Assembly (NCBI GenBank): GCA_003427395.1
Contig: BFEA01000318.1
Coordinates: forward strand, 368,189-398,558
Direction: 5' to 3'
Length of the DNA: 30,370 bases
Origin: Chara braunii
Taxonomy: Eukaryota > Streptophyta > Charophyceae > Charales > Characeae
The notes under the pieces are model-generated. The model was not told where the DNA came from and did no database searches. It worked only from the letters and a program-made list of their open reading frames with translations. This document shows, piece after piece, positions 17,762 through 28,124 of the stretch. Within the stretch, counting starts at the first letter, position 1. Every line of letters starts with the position of its first letter. The position numbers were made by a program, and so were the translations under genes.

Positions 17762-20700
17762 TCAATAACCAAGACCAAAAGGAAAGCTTCCCCCTGTCAT
17801 CCACCATTGCCAAACTGAAATTTCTCCCCCAAGTCTCCTTGGACCATTTCTTTTGATTTTGATTGGCGCCTCGAGTTGTTCGTCGATTCCAATCATAGGC
17901 TTTCGTAGGTCTGCCGTGATTCGTTTCTTGATATGGATATCCGACATACACTGATGGCGAAACGACTGCTTGTTTCTATCGTCCCAGATTACCTTCATAA
18001 CGACTGCTCTCACCACCTGGGCCACATATTTCCATTCGGTTTTACCTTTTCTGCATCCTGTCAGAATCCATTCATCTGACCAGTCAAAGTTGTTTTTCGT
18101 AAAGATTGTCCAATGTTGTATCCACAAGTCCCACACACGCCTCGAAGCAGGACAGGTTAACCATAGGTGTCTTGTGGTATCCCATCCCCACCTTGAGCAA
18201 GTAATGAATATCTTCATTCCCTTCGCGGCTAGCCAGACTGCTGATGCAGTGACTAAAATTGTTTGAAGCCACAACATACTGGCTAGCTTCTAGGATGAGA
18301 GGCCTTTAAGTTCCACCTACAGATCCTGCATTATATCTTGAGTTGTACCCAGAAGGCCCTGTTCTGAGCGTCGTTGACTACTGTAGCAAACGGGTGTTTC
18401 TTGACCTTCTGTCTGAGAATTTTCATTCCCACTTTCAGCTTGTATTCTTCCAAAGTTACAACCTTTCGCTTCTTAGTACTAAACCAATCAACTGACATTG
18501 GGTTTATACCAAGCGAGGCAAGGGTCCTACCATGTGCTATCAGTTTTCTCCTTTTAGGGATCAGAGGGGCGTTCCTACGGACTAAACGCGGCGTAACCAG
18601 TACTTCTTGTATGTCTGTTATTCGCTCCAAGTTTTCCTTGTCGCCTTGATAGATTTCGTTTGTAAACGAAGAATCTGCAGACCTGTGCCACCTGCATGCT
18701 TCGAAACCACCTTCTAGTGCAGGGCCACTAATATGCCAAAAATCATAGGATCCGTCCTCATTTATCTTTTTGTCTCATAACCCCTCATCAGGTATGGCAT
18801 TCGTCCGTAGTATTCTCTTCCAACTATCAGGAATAGTTTTTGTTAGACGCAACAATTTCTGTTGGATACCCCTCATTCTAGGTAACTTCAGTGCAACAGC
18901 CTCTATCCAGTCTTGCCTGTTCTCGTCCCAAATATCCCTCACCCTAACCACTCCTCTCTCTATCCAACTTTTGCCGAAGTGACCTCCGGCTCCATTAGCT
19001 AGAAAGATGTTGTTTTTCGCATCTTTTATGTGGGGGTTTTCAAACAGAATTTCCAATAAGACAGAGTCCCTTGAAGTCGGGTGTTCTTTCTCCGTCGGGA
19101 TGAGCTTCTTCCATGCCTTCAGAATGTCACGCCAGAACTTTGACTTCGGTTGTTTATTGACATATGACGGCAGCAGCAAACAGACCATAACATCCTCTTG
19201 CCTACTCAAAGACCATTCTTCACATAAGATTTGCAGACCCAAGGTTATCTACGGTTCGTCTGTAGCAGAGGTTAAAGCCTTGATTGGCCATTTCGCCAAC
19301 AAGGCTTGGTTCTGCTGTCTAGGATCCAAGATCCCAAACCCACCCTGGTGTCTGAAAAACGTTATAGTCTCCCAAACCACCTTCGACATATGTCCTTTGT
19401 GCTCCTGTGCTTTTGGTTTCCATAGAAACCGCCCCAGAGCTTGCTTTATCTTTTGGTATACTTGGTTGCCTAGATAATGCACCGCCAGTGTGAACCATAA
19501 GATTGAACCTGCTGGTGAAGTTAAGACTAGAGCTCTCCCCAACAGAGAAAGGTGTCTTGTTTGCTTCCAGCTCTAAATTCTATTGTAGTATTTTTCTACC
19601 AAGATAGCATCTTGATAATCAGAATTATCTGATTGTGAGACTTGCACTCCCAGAAAACGCTCTGAAGCATCTGCAGGAACCGCTTTCAAACCCCAATTCA
19701 CTCCCACGTTGTGAGAGGGTGGTAAAAAATAGGTTGACTTGTTCCAATTAATAGAGGCCTTAGATAGTTCATAGTAATTATTCAATACTCTTCTCAGGGC
19801 TCTTAATTGATCCTTCTTATTTTGATAGGCAATAGCTAAATCATCTGTGAGGGCCACACCTTTCCATTGAAGCCCCGAGTTGAGTTTTAACCCCTGAATT
19901 TATGAGTTGAAGCGGATGTTATCCAGTAAAATTTCCAAGTGGAGTACAAAGAGAAGCGGAGCTAGAGGACAACCCTGTCTTATGGAACGGGTAAGCGTGA
20001 ATTCATTTGACTGTTTGTCATTCACTAAAACTTTTGCAATGAACCCTGAATATGTAGTTTTGACCCATTGGCAAAAGGGACCATTGAAGCCCATGTGTTT
20101 CAATGTAGTCATCACGAAGGCCCAACCCACACGATCATAAGTTTTTTCCATATCAAGTAGAAAGACGGCCACGTCCAGGTTGTCTTTTGTGATGATTTCC
20201 AGTGCTTGAATGGTTAATGCAATGTTATCCATGATACTTCGGTGTTTGACAATCGCTCCCGAGGCTCCTTGCTCCTTGCCAATAAGGTCTGGCACATACT
20301 TTGCTAGTCGTATTGATAGAGTCTTAGCTAACAGTTTATCGGATGCATTTAACAAGGAAATTTGTCTCCAATTATGGATCTCTTTCTTATCACCTTTCTT
20401 GTATAGCAGCGATATAACCCCCTTTGACATACTCTTTGTGAGATTACCCCCGGTTAGAACGTTGTTGAAAATACTAAGCAACATGGGACCCAATTGGGGC
20501 CATAACGATAAATAGGCTTCGATTGGGAGACCATCCTCTTTGGGACATTTTCCTTTTGCCATTCTTTTAGCTGCTACCAACAATTCATCCAAATTTAATG
20601 ACATGTCTAGATCTAATCGAGCATTGTGGGACAACATTTTTTGCGAACGGTTCCGAAAGGAACTTGTAGCTTTCATATCTGAGTCCATATCATCATATGG

Positions 20701-22009
20701 GCGACGGGTAGTGAGAATATGCTCAAAGTATAGTCTTGCATACTCACACATTTGCTGTAAATTATTGGAAATCAGAATTTGAGTTGAGAAAGGGTGTGCA
20801 AGTTCCTTCATTGGGGGGTGGGTTTTTATAGAATCAGACGTCTGAAGGTTTCCTTCGTGAATCTATCCCCGACGATAATATCTCTCTGATCCAACCATTC
20901 CTTCCTCTGCATTTGATCCAGGATAGGCATTTTTTTGAGCTTTGCCAAGACTCTTTTTCTCACAATTGTCCAGTAAACATTTGATACCTCGTTCTGCCTT
21001 GGACTATCCTCGGCCAATTTAATTCTTCTTATAATACCGTTTTCTTCTTTTCTCCTTAATTGTGTCTTTATTTGTGAGAATACGTTAAAAGTCTGTTTCA
21101 GAATATGAATATCAGCCTTCACCTAGTCTTGTTCTGTATTGAACAGATCTCTGGCCTCTAACCGTAAGGTCAACTGACGTTGCGCCCAAAGGATTACTCC
21201 CAGGTCCTTTAATAAGGAAACATTTAACTTGTAATATGAAGGACCTCTTTGGGGGGCCTCCCTCAACTAGAATTCAACTACTACAGGTATGTGATCCGAC
21301 ATATCTATCCACATAATTTCAACAAAAGTACATTCTTGCCAAGGGTGACCTTTCATTGCAATAAAGTCCAACCTTCTTCAGGCTGGCGCCGCCTGGCGGG
21401 ATCTGAGATCCAAACCACATATATTTCTGAGTATTCGGATTCATAACTCTATAAGCATCCACTAACTCATTGACAATCATGAAACTATGTAATAACCTAC
21501 TATCCGTTCTAGTGGGACCCACTTTCAGACTATCCAATCCTGGGTTGAGAATAGTGTTTCAGTCTGCTACGATAATTAAATTGTCATAATCAGAAATAAT
21601 TCCGGGTAACTCAGATATAAATTTTATTCTCTCATTGTAGTCTGTTCGTACGTAGATCGACATCACTATACAATCCTTCGTGCCCACTTCAAACTTAACC
21701 CACACCCAACGGCCCCACAAATCAACTACCGATTCGATGATTATTGCTTCCAAATCCCTATGGAACAATATGGCGGTGCCCCCTCTTGTTCCTTGGGGCC
21801 TGGGCCGGCGACCAAAATTGTTGGTCAGTCCACCAATTTTCTGCTTCACTACAGCGATCTTCATTAAGTTTGGTTTCCTGTAAGCAGGCCACCTGTATTT
21901 TTTTCTCATGGATCCAAGATTTTAGGCGGCTGCGTTTCTGCTTATAATTGGTATCACAAAGTCCCCTTACATTCCGTGAGGCCAGATTTAGCCTGCGTCT
22001 AAGAGGCAT
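17762..22009 (-). pseudogene. LINE-E ORF2 (endonuclease, reverse transcriptase, zf-RVT), degraded
   Basis: A genuine ATG at 22009 opens with LNLASRNVRGL, the L1 endonuclease start. QVACLQETKL, GGTAILFHR, LIIVAD (about 21560) and SDHIPVV (about 21300-21280) complete the endonuclease motifs. RT motifs are KGKCPKEDGLP (about 20550), GVISLLYKKGDKKEIHNWR (about 20420), LLDMEKTYDRVGW (about 20160), SIRQGCPLAPLLF (about 19985) and the catalytic box LTDD (about 19850), in which the usual F-A is L-T. GRFLWKP, GGFGILDP and RHLWLTCPASRRVW (about 18170) represent the post-RT and zf-RVT part. Most of the protein stays in one frame, with shifts near 21790, 21320, 20820 and 18300 and several stops, one just after LIIVAD. 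About 110 bp separate it from ORF1, as in LINE-A. Confidence 0.88.
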
Positions 22010-22120
22010 AAGGGGCGATGCTACCGACTGGTAACTGGATGCGGCTTACTACCCCTTGCCCACCTTGAGATTGTTTCCTCCTCCTGGGTTCTCCTCCCGA
22101 GAGGTTTTCTCCCAGGGTTC

Positions 22121-22968
22121 CTAAATAAGCGTATGTATCTGAGGTGTCAACAGTGACTCTCTCAAGAAGGAGGTGGACAACCAGTCTGCAATTACAGTTG
22201 TCGACACTCCCTGTATAACCCTGATACCTCGCTGTTCTGGGTTCAAGAGTGACGACAGTAATGCTAGAGGAAACCAGCTTTTGTCTTTCCCTGCAATAAT
22301 ATCATTTGTCTCATCGTTCATCTGAATTTCCATTGGGATATAATAGAATCGAATTTTTTTCCCTTTCTCATTTTCGACATTTTGTCCTTCGACACGAGTT
22401 TGGGAAATTATCCGAATTTTCAATCCTTCCGGGATGATGTTTGATACTTTCTTCAGAATCACGTTTCTTGTAAGTGATGCATTAGCATCCGTCGTAGTCA
22501 GTTCCAAGTAGCCATCGTTTGCTTGTGAAGCCAGGATAACCATTCCTTTGTCTGATTTGGCACACAACAGGGGTACTAGTACTTTAGGGATATCCTGCTT
22601 ACCTCTCCCCAAAGTTACACAGGGCTCCACCTCTCTCAGGAATGTATGGTGGCCGACCTTTCGATTCCCCGAATCTCTATTTATCCAGGCCGCACGCTTC
22701 GGTTCTGTGCCCGAAGCAAAACTGCTCCGTTCACTCCTGTTTTCAGTGTCCTCACGATCGGGAGAACGTGTCCTCGACCTTTTAAAGGGGGAGTGTTCAC
22801 TCCTCCTATCTTTGTCTTTGGTGATAACTGCTTTTACCGCTTGCACTAGCACATTTCGACCTACTTCTACCACAGTTGAGCTATCCCCCCCCCATCCCAA
22901 TCACCATTCTCTGTATTTCTTTTTGAGAAACCTTCCCCTTCTTTCTCTGAACCTGCCTCTGAGTTTGG
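22121..22968 (-). pseudogene. LINE-E ORF1, C-terminal part
   Basis: The longest open piece is 22900-22121, ending just before ORF2. A nine-C run (22885-22893) marks a likely slippage frameshift: in the other frame QVQRKKGKVSQKEIQRM runs directly into it, and GDSSTVVEVGRNVL continues after it. The protein is basic and charged near the start (TRSPDRED) and ends in a mixed alpha/beta-looking region (KIRFYYIPMEIQM, KSWFPLALLSS). Its place before ORF2 and the weak match to the LINE-A ORF1 C-terminus support ORF1 identity. No catalytic role is expected; ORF1 proteins bind element RNA. Confidence 0.65.
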
Positions 22969-23310
22969 TTATAAACGAGTCCTTGACACCGATTTTGGTG
23001 AGTCTGTTTTTTGTTTTCCTTTTGAAGGACTTAGCGATCTATTCGCATCCGAACTCCCGGTTTTCCCTTTTCTTTCACTCGAGTTTCCGTCCTCTTTTCT
23101 ACATGACTCACTCGAACCCCCAGAGCAATGATGAGATCGTGACGAGTGACGAGATCGAGAGCAACATCGTGATCTTGTTCTCGCTCTCCCTCTTGGCTTT
23201 GCCCTGGGTCGATGTCCTTTCGGATCGTTGTTGTTCGATGGATACACCGGTTGTCTTCGGCCCGAAAAACGCCTAAACCCTAAAAGGGGTGGATCCTCCC
23301 CTTGCGGCAA
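22969..23310 (-). pseudogene. LINE-E ORF1, Arg/Ser-rich middle part
   Basis: An open stretch of 113 codons contains RARTRSRCCSRSRHSSRSHH followed by Ser/Lys/Glu-rich sequence. Arg-Ser dipeptides like these resemble the RS domains of splicing factors, but low complexity makes this only an analogy. A one-base shift near 22970 joins it to the C-terminal part. It could mediate RNA binding or nuclear entry of the ORF1 protein. The upstream link to the DUF4283-like part (23646 and above) is not continuous. Confidence 0.5.
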
Positions 23311-23645
23311 ATCGAGGCAAAAAAGGATCCGAAGCAGCCAACGACTGCTTAGTTAGTCTCACCCGACCGCCGATGGATTCGTACTGCTCAAGTATGCGAT
23401 GTGCTCTTTCGAGTCCATCGATTTAGGCTCCTTCCCGTCCGCTGACTGTGTACACAACCAGACCAGCGCTGTGTTGCGCGCCTATTGCTAGGCTGTTGTT
23501 GTAAATAAAGGTACTACGAGCCCTCTGCCCCATTCGAAAAAAGATTCGAATGGTTCACTGGTTTCACCGTATGCTCTCATCTTTTTCATTTTCATTTAAG
23601 ATTGAGTCTGCAGTGCGCTTCAGGTGTGTTAGGTCCATATTGGAC
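23311..23645 (-). other. LINE-E ORF1 region, unreadable stretch
   Basis: No frame continues between the DUF4283-like and Arg/Ser-rich parts. Coding sequence has probably been lost to indels. Confidence 0.4.
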
Positions 23646-24190
23646 TTAACAAAACCCGAAAAGGGGGGGGTCGGGTGGAAAAACCTTCTGTTTCATTTGA
23701 GTCGTGAAAGGATCCGGATCTTCGAACGTTGAACAACATCCGTCCTTTTCCGTGTGATAATTCACGCGGTATGTCGAACACCATGATGTTGCCACGGAAA
23801 TAACTTCAAAGTGATAATCTCCCTGTCCAGGAATGTCCACCAATAACCTTGGTTTTACCGCTTTTCGTGTTTTGAGTTCGAGGTCAAACCAAACCATACC
23901 TAGTTCTGGTTCGTCCTCGTATTCCTCGAAGGGGTGTACTTTTAAAACGGCTCCAAAGGACTTTTTGACTGTCGTCTGAAGAATTGCCAACAATTGCTGT
24001 TCCCCACCAACAGATGGAGCTTGGTAAAAAAAATAAAAAATAAAAAATAAAATGAAGGGGCACACAGGGACATCTGATCCAAAAAAAAATTGAATCAGCT
24101 TCCTTGTAGTCCTTCATTTCGGCCTAGGTCATCCATGGGAGAAAGGTAAGTTTGTATCTCTTGTTTCCAAGATCTACATAATCTTCCTTC
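23646..24190 (-). pseudogene. LINE-E ORF1, N-terminal DUF4283-like domain
   Basis: The minus strand reads LKLKKEDYVDLGNKRYKLTF (about 24185-24130), LPWM, then DSIFFWIRCPCVPLHF (about 24095-24050). After an inserted tail fragment it continues QQLLAILQTTVKKSFGAVL and MVWFDLELKTRKAVKPRLLV (to about 23835). This order (a strand with a W, then a W-I-R.P..PLH motif, a helix, FG.VLKV and a .V.LDL strand) is that of DUF4283, the RNA-binding domain at the start of ORF1 in plant L1 elements. A CxxC zinc knuckle normally follows; I cannot find an intact one. A TAG, a TGA-type break and a frameshift at the insertion disable it. Confidence 0.6.
23997..24056 (+). mobile_element. Tiny LINE tail inserted in LINE-E ORF1
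   Basis: gttccccaccaacagatgg and agcttggt (23999-24026), followed by A8TA6TA6TA4, match the last bases of tail copy c (gctccccaccaatagatgg, agcttttggtt, poly(A)). It lies exactly where the DUF4283-like reading is split. The truncation point is just 3' of the conserved hairpin. No clear TSD is visible. Confidence 0.6.
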
Positions 24191-25036
24191 TTCAGTTTCA
24201 ACCACTAGATGGGAGAAAAATTTCTCGTTATTCTTCTTTCTCGTTTTTCTTTTCTTAGCAATACGTGCAGTGGCCCTGAGGGCCTCTACTCACCACATGC
24301 ACAAAAGATAAAATATATGGCAGCGTATTATTCCATGTTTTGCAGAAGATTCATTCCAGTTTTGCACATTTGGTGCGTAGTGCAGCCAAGCCCTAAGAGT
24401 CAAGTGCAGAGACCAACAGGCCCTACGTACGTGAGCAACCCATTACTATTGAAACACAGACCTGAATTCGAATCTCAGGTATATATTCGGCCAGCTCATG
24501 CTCTACTTCATATTCACTGTCTGCCTCGATTTTGGTGGGGTGGTATGTGCTACATGTCTGTGAGGACCCTTCAGATAGCCTGCATGGGCCTTTTGAGCCC
24601 TGTTAGGGCGATTCCCCCACCCCGACCCCCCCAAAAAAAAGGAGTGCATGTGGCCACAGTTTTTTTGCCGCGTATGGATGCTTCGTTTTTTTTTTTTGAC
24701 CATTACTTGGTCCATTTTTTTTTTTTGTGCAGGGCCGTTGGCCCCTCCCCTGCCACCCAGTCCCCCCCACACCCCAAACCTGCCGCCCCCAACACTACAT
24801 GGCTTCTGCGCGAACACGTCAGAAGCGTTCAGCCACGTTCAGTGAACGCACGTTCACCGCGTTCAAAACCTGAACGCGAAACGCGCGTTCAATGAACGCG
24901 TAGTAACACAGACGGAAACCTCGAAATTACCGAGAGTGATAACACATAGGTACCGGGGTGACAACCGCAGGGAGCGGCGCGTTAGAGCTGCCGCCAGCGG
25001 TGCCCGGTTAGCGCTGCCGCCAAGGACTTGTTTTTT
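24191..25036 (-). other. Probable LINE-E 5' UTR
   Basis: Non-coding on the minus strand between the right TSD and ORF1. It includes T-rich runs at about 24660-24730 and a CpG-rich palindrome cluster at 24836-24900. L1-type elements carry internal promoters here; none can be proven from sequence. Confidence 0.45.
24836..24900. repeat. Cluster of three CGTTCA/TGAACG palindromes
   Basis: CGTTCA-G-TGAACG (24836-24848), CGCGTTCA-aaacc-TGAACGCG (24858-24878) and CGCGTTCA-a-TGAACGCG (24884-24900) follow each other within 65 bases, all perfect. Additional single GCGTTCA copies flank them. Confidence 0.75.
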
Positions 25037-25150
25037 CTACAAACTATTTTTTAATAGGTGGACTGAGGTTGATCCCTCCATCCCTCTCTGCCCAATGCAG
25101 GACTTCCCTAATCATTTCCCCCCGTCCCCCAATGCTATTGTCCCATTATC
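25037..25150 (+). other. LINE-D 3' UTR, resumed after LINE-E
   Basis: The stretch beginning ctacaaactattttttaa and continuing gttgatccctccatccctc matches LINE-A 5063-5160 (ctacagactgatttttaa, gttgagccctccttccc). Similarity fades after about 25150. Confidence 0.7.
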
Positions 25151-25309
25151 ATGACATGGTATGGATGTCTATGAAGAAACAGAATCTTGAAAGGAAAAGA
25201 GAGATCTAGCATACACAACAGACAGTTTCAGCGGGGCCTTTTTCTTAAGTAAGAGTCAGACATCACATAGAGCTAGGATTAAAAGTTCACTTCTGACACC
25301 CTGCCTTGG
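25151..25309. other. Non-coding, no recognised feature
   Basis: It may hold the boundary between LINE-D and the following element; no TSD or tail is seen. Confidence 0.35.
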
Positions 25310-28124
25310 GTGAAGAGGTTCAGGCATGGACTCTATCAGCATTTCTTTATATTACGGTTCTGGCATGGAAAGGGCCGCCCATCAGCCTTTCCAGCTGGGG
25401 CCAGACATGAGGTCAACACAGATCCAAAACAGAAAGCAAAGAGGGGGGACGACAGGGAGACAGAAAAGCGGCGCAAGAACAAAACACAGGCGGCTCACTC
25501 TAGGGCAGCGGACAAAGCGATGGACAAAAACACACGGGCAGCGTCTGTGAATCTGGGGCCACAGAAGAACGCAAAACCGCCCTCCCGGTCGGTAGCAGCT
25601 AACGCCGCTTCAGAAGCACGTCGCCTGTCACTCAAATACATACCAAAGCCGCAACAGAACCACGACCATGCCAGTAATCAGAAATCGCTCAAAGCGCCCG
25701 ATCCAGCTCCTACTCCACAAGGAAAGAACGAGAAGGAGATCAGGGCAGCCGTCGGCATGTCCGACAGAGGCCCGGACCCCCCTGCTCCGATGGTAGAGGA
25801 CCTCACAGAGTCTCAAAGATTGACAGAAGGAGCATGTGCTCACCATGCACAAACCGGGTTGCCCGTGTCTAACAGCTCACAGAGACAAAAGACAGTAGGT
25901 GAGGTTGGAGAGCTGAGTGGGTCGATCTGCAGATTGAACAAAACGAAACCGCCTCCCCCGGAGCACCTGGAGCTCGAGAGACAGAGGATCGCTACAAAAA
26001 AGCCTGCAACTATTACCAAACAACAGAAGCAGGATCTGGCCGACGATGCCACTGCTGAAACAGAAGTTAGCTCAAGGATTGGCCAAGCGTTGCAGGATGC
26101 TCATTCCGGGCCCTCAACTGACGCGAAACCCCTATCGGTAGTAGTGGAGGACCTCCGCCTCACTGAGACCTGGGCCGGTGACAACGAAATTGACCACCGT
26201 CGATCCCTCACACCACAAGACATGTGGGTCAAAGTCAACTCCCTGCTCAACAAAATAAAAGGAGCCGCCTTTCCCCAGCAGCAGCACCTGCAACCCCCGC
26301 AACGGGAGGGTGAGCAGCACCATTCGCTGCTGCAAGAACCCCGCGAGCATGTGGCCGGCCAGCAGACCCGGATGGTGGATGTAGGGGACGAGCAGAGCCG
26401 AGACACTGCCCAAATGCAGGCAAAACTGTGACAACCAGGCCCGACTGAGCAGGTTGATGAAGCCATTCAACATAATGCCCGTCAGCAGCTGCAAACAAGG
26501 TCCCCTCAGAGCCAACAAGAACTGCAACAACCAGCCCCGACTGAGCATGAAGACGAAGCCATTCAGCATAATGCCCGTCAGCAGCTGCAAATAAGGGCCC
26601 CTCAGAGCCAACAAGACCACATGCCCCGGCAGCGGCAAGAGACACAACGGCATCGTAGCCCGATTAGGACTGACGACCGACAAGCCCCTCCTGCGCACCA
26701 CGACGACAGTTGCAAACACATGGGACCAGGACAAGATTACCGACTACTTCTTCGTCAACATCAATTCCTCTTGCAACAGAGTCAACATCAGCAACAAGAG
26801 ACCCTCCAACAACAACAGGCTCTCCAGCATGCCGTGCAATGCCAACAGAATATACAACAGCAACGACTGCAAGAACAGCAACAGGTGCATTTGCACATGC
26901 TGCAGCAAACGCTCTGGTAGGCGCACCAACACCAGAAGCAACAACAAGTCCAGCACGGTTATGTAGAGGAACAGCTCCGCCGCCTGCTGCAGGCACAGCT
27001 GGAGCAGCACCAGAGGCAACACCATCACGAGTTGCTGATGCTGCATCAACCAAACCAGCACCAGGCCAACTTGTCTTGGCAACAACAACTTTGTCAACCG
27101 CAGCAGCACGTATTGCAACAACAACAACATCAATTGCAAGCCTACTGCCAACAGGAGGAGGAAAGACACAGGTCGCTGCCACAACAACAGGAACAACAAC
27201 GACTCGGAGTCCCCATTGCCGTCCGACCCCCAACACAGTCGACTCCTCGTTCAAGGAACCGGGCAGGGCGAACTCGAACCACAACAGATGGACACCTCAG
27301 CCCCCGATGAGGACCCACCGTCGAAGCATCAACAGGTCGGCCAGAATGATATGGAAATGCAGAATGCTCTTACACTCTCTAATAATCATGAGGTGAAACA
27401 AAAACTGTGTTTCCTCACAGACTGGACACTGCTAAAAATCTTCTCACTCACGGAAAACAGTCCGGCTGATACTCTAGCCACACAACACTGGGAAGAGGCG
27501 AAGACGGTGCTTATGCACAGCCCACGGATCCTGGTCGCGGTCGAGAGACATGAGCAGATTTCACATATAGGTTGGATGGAGGTTGGAGCAGTGATAGTCT
27601 TTGTTGTTAAGGAGTTCTTACACAAAATAGAGCAGTTTGCTTATGCCTGGGTGACTGACCAACACAATACTAATCATGAGGCGTTCCTGCACGATGGTCT
27701 TGCCTGGCCCAAGCCTCTCGCCCTCAAGCTTTGCAATGCTCTATACGGCAGTCAACCGACTTTGGACCAGTTGCGGACCCGGACGGCCCAGCAACAACAG
27801 CAATGGGATCTGCTCACAGACCGGCCTGGCCAACCAGGACCCGCACAAACTCTGCTGCCACCAAATACCCATTCCTTCCAGGACCACCACGCTGCACAGT
27901 CTCTGCAACATGGTCATTCTGAGTTATGCTTGCAACAGCCACAAACCATCCAATCGGCCCCGCCTCACAATTTGCAAACAGACCAGTCCCACTTGGTTGC
28001 CAGTCAGTCACAACCTGAGGACAGATCTCCCAGGCACCCTTGCAAAACCAGGTTACGTCACGCTGACATCATGCACGGCGACGAAGGCGGAGCCAAGTGG
28101 CGGATCGGGGTGATCACGAGATGA
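25310..28124 (+). pseudogene. Unknown Gln/His-rich reading frame, two stops and one frameshift
   Basis: I do not recognise this protein. One frame is open from 25310 (possible ATG at 25520) to TGA 26429-26431, continues to TAG 26918-26920 and again to TGA 27308-27310. Around 27210 the coding appearance moves to another frame, open to TGA 28122-28124. The first 370 codons are basic and Pro/Ser-rich, with VVEDLRLTETW near 26140. The middle is extremely Gln/His-rich (LQQQQALQHAV, VLQQQQHQLQ). The last part has a less biased region (KLCFLTDWTLLKIFSL, VVKEFLHKIEQFAYAW; 27400-27770) that could fold. A LINE-type tail follows 0.7 kb downstream on the same strand, so it may be ORF1 or a gag-like protein of a retroelement without its own RT. 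A decayed host gene is the alternative. Confidence 0.5.
26432..26623 (+). repeat. 96-bp tandem duplication inside the Gln-rich frame
   Basis: 26432-26527 and 26528-26623 each encode 32 residues containing DEAIQHNARQQLQ and PQSQQ, with few differences. The stop TGA just before copy 1 stands where CAA stands before copy 2. Confidence 0.85.

Larger units (their letters stand above)
17314..25036 (-). mobile_element. LINE-E, probably full-length L1-type LINE nested in LINE-D
   Basis: On the minus strand the order is 5' region (25036 to about 24200), ORF1 with a DUF4283-like domain, ORF2 (22009-17762), 3' UTR with tail hairpin, AATAAA and a poly(A) of about 21. 9-bp duplications (17305-17313 and 25037-25045) bracket it. 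The strongest evidence is that LINE-D 3' UTR homology with LINE-A stops at the left duplication and resumes at the right one. The length of about 7.7 kb suits a complete plant L1. Stops and frameshifts make it inactive. It must be younger than LINE-D. Confidence 0.85.

Noticed and set aside
22548-23276. A 242-codon plus-strand frame
   Set aside because: It is antisense to the LINE-E ORF1 pieces, which have a better case by position and by similarity to LINE-A.
23265-23285. cctaaaccctaaaa, a telomere-like box
   Set aside because: Only about two units, and it falls in the LINE-E ORF1 reading frame (LLGFRRF on the minus strand). Chance is sufficient.
24460-24485. cctgaattcgaatctcagg, like a tRNA T-arm
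   Set aside because: The T-loop is canonical, but no A box, acceptor stem or anticodon arm can be built around it.
24209-24895. A 228-codon plus-strand frame
   Set aside because: It runs through T tracts, shows no domain, and overlaps the probable LINE-E 5' UTR in antisense.
26664-27396. Long open frames on both strands (Thr/Ala-rich, Val/Leu-rich, Leu-rich)
   Set aside because: They are other-frame readings of CAA/CAG-rich DNA, which lacks stops in most frames.
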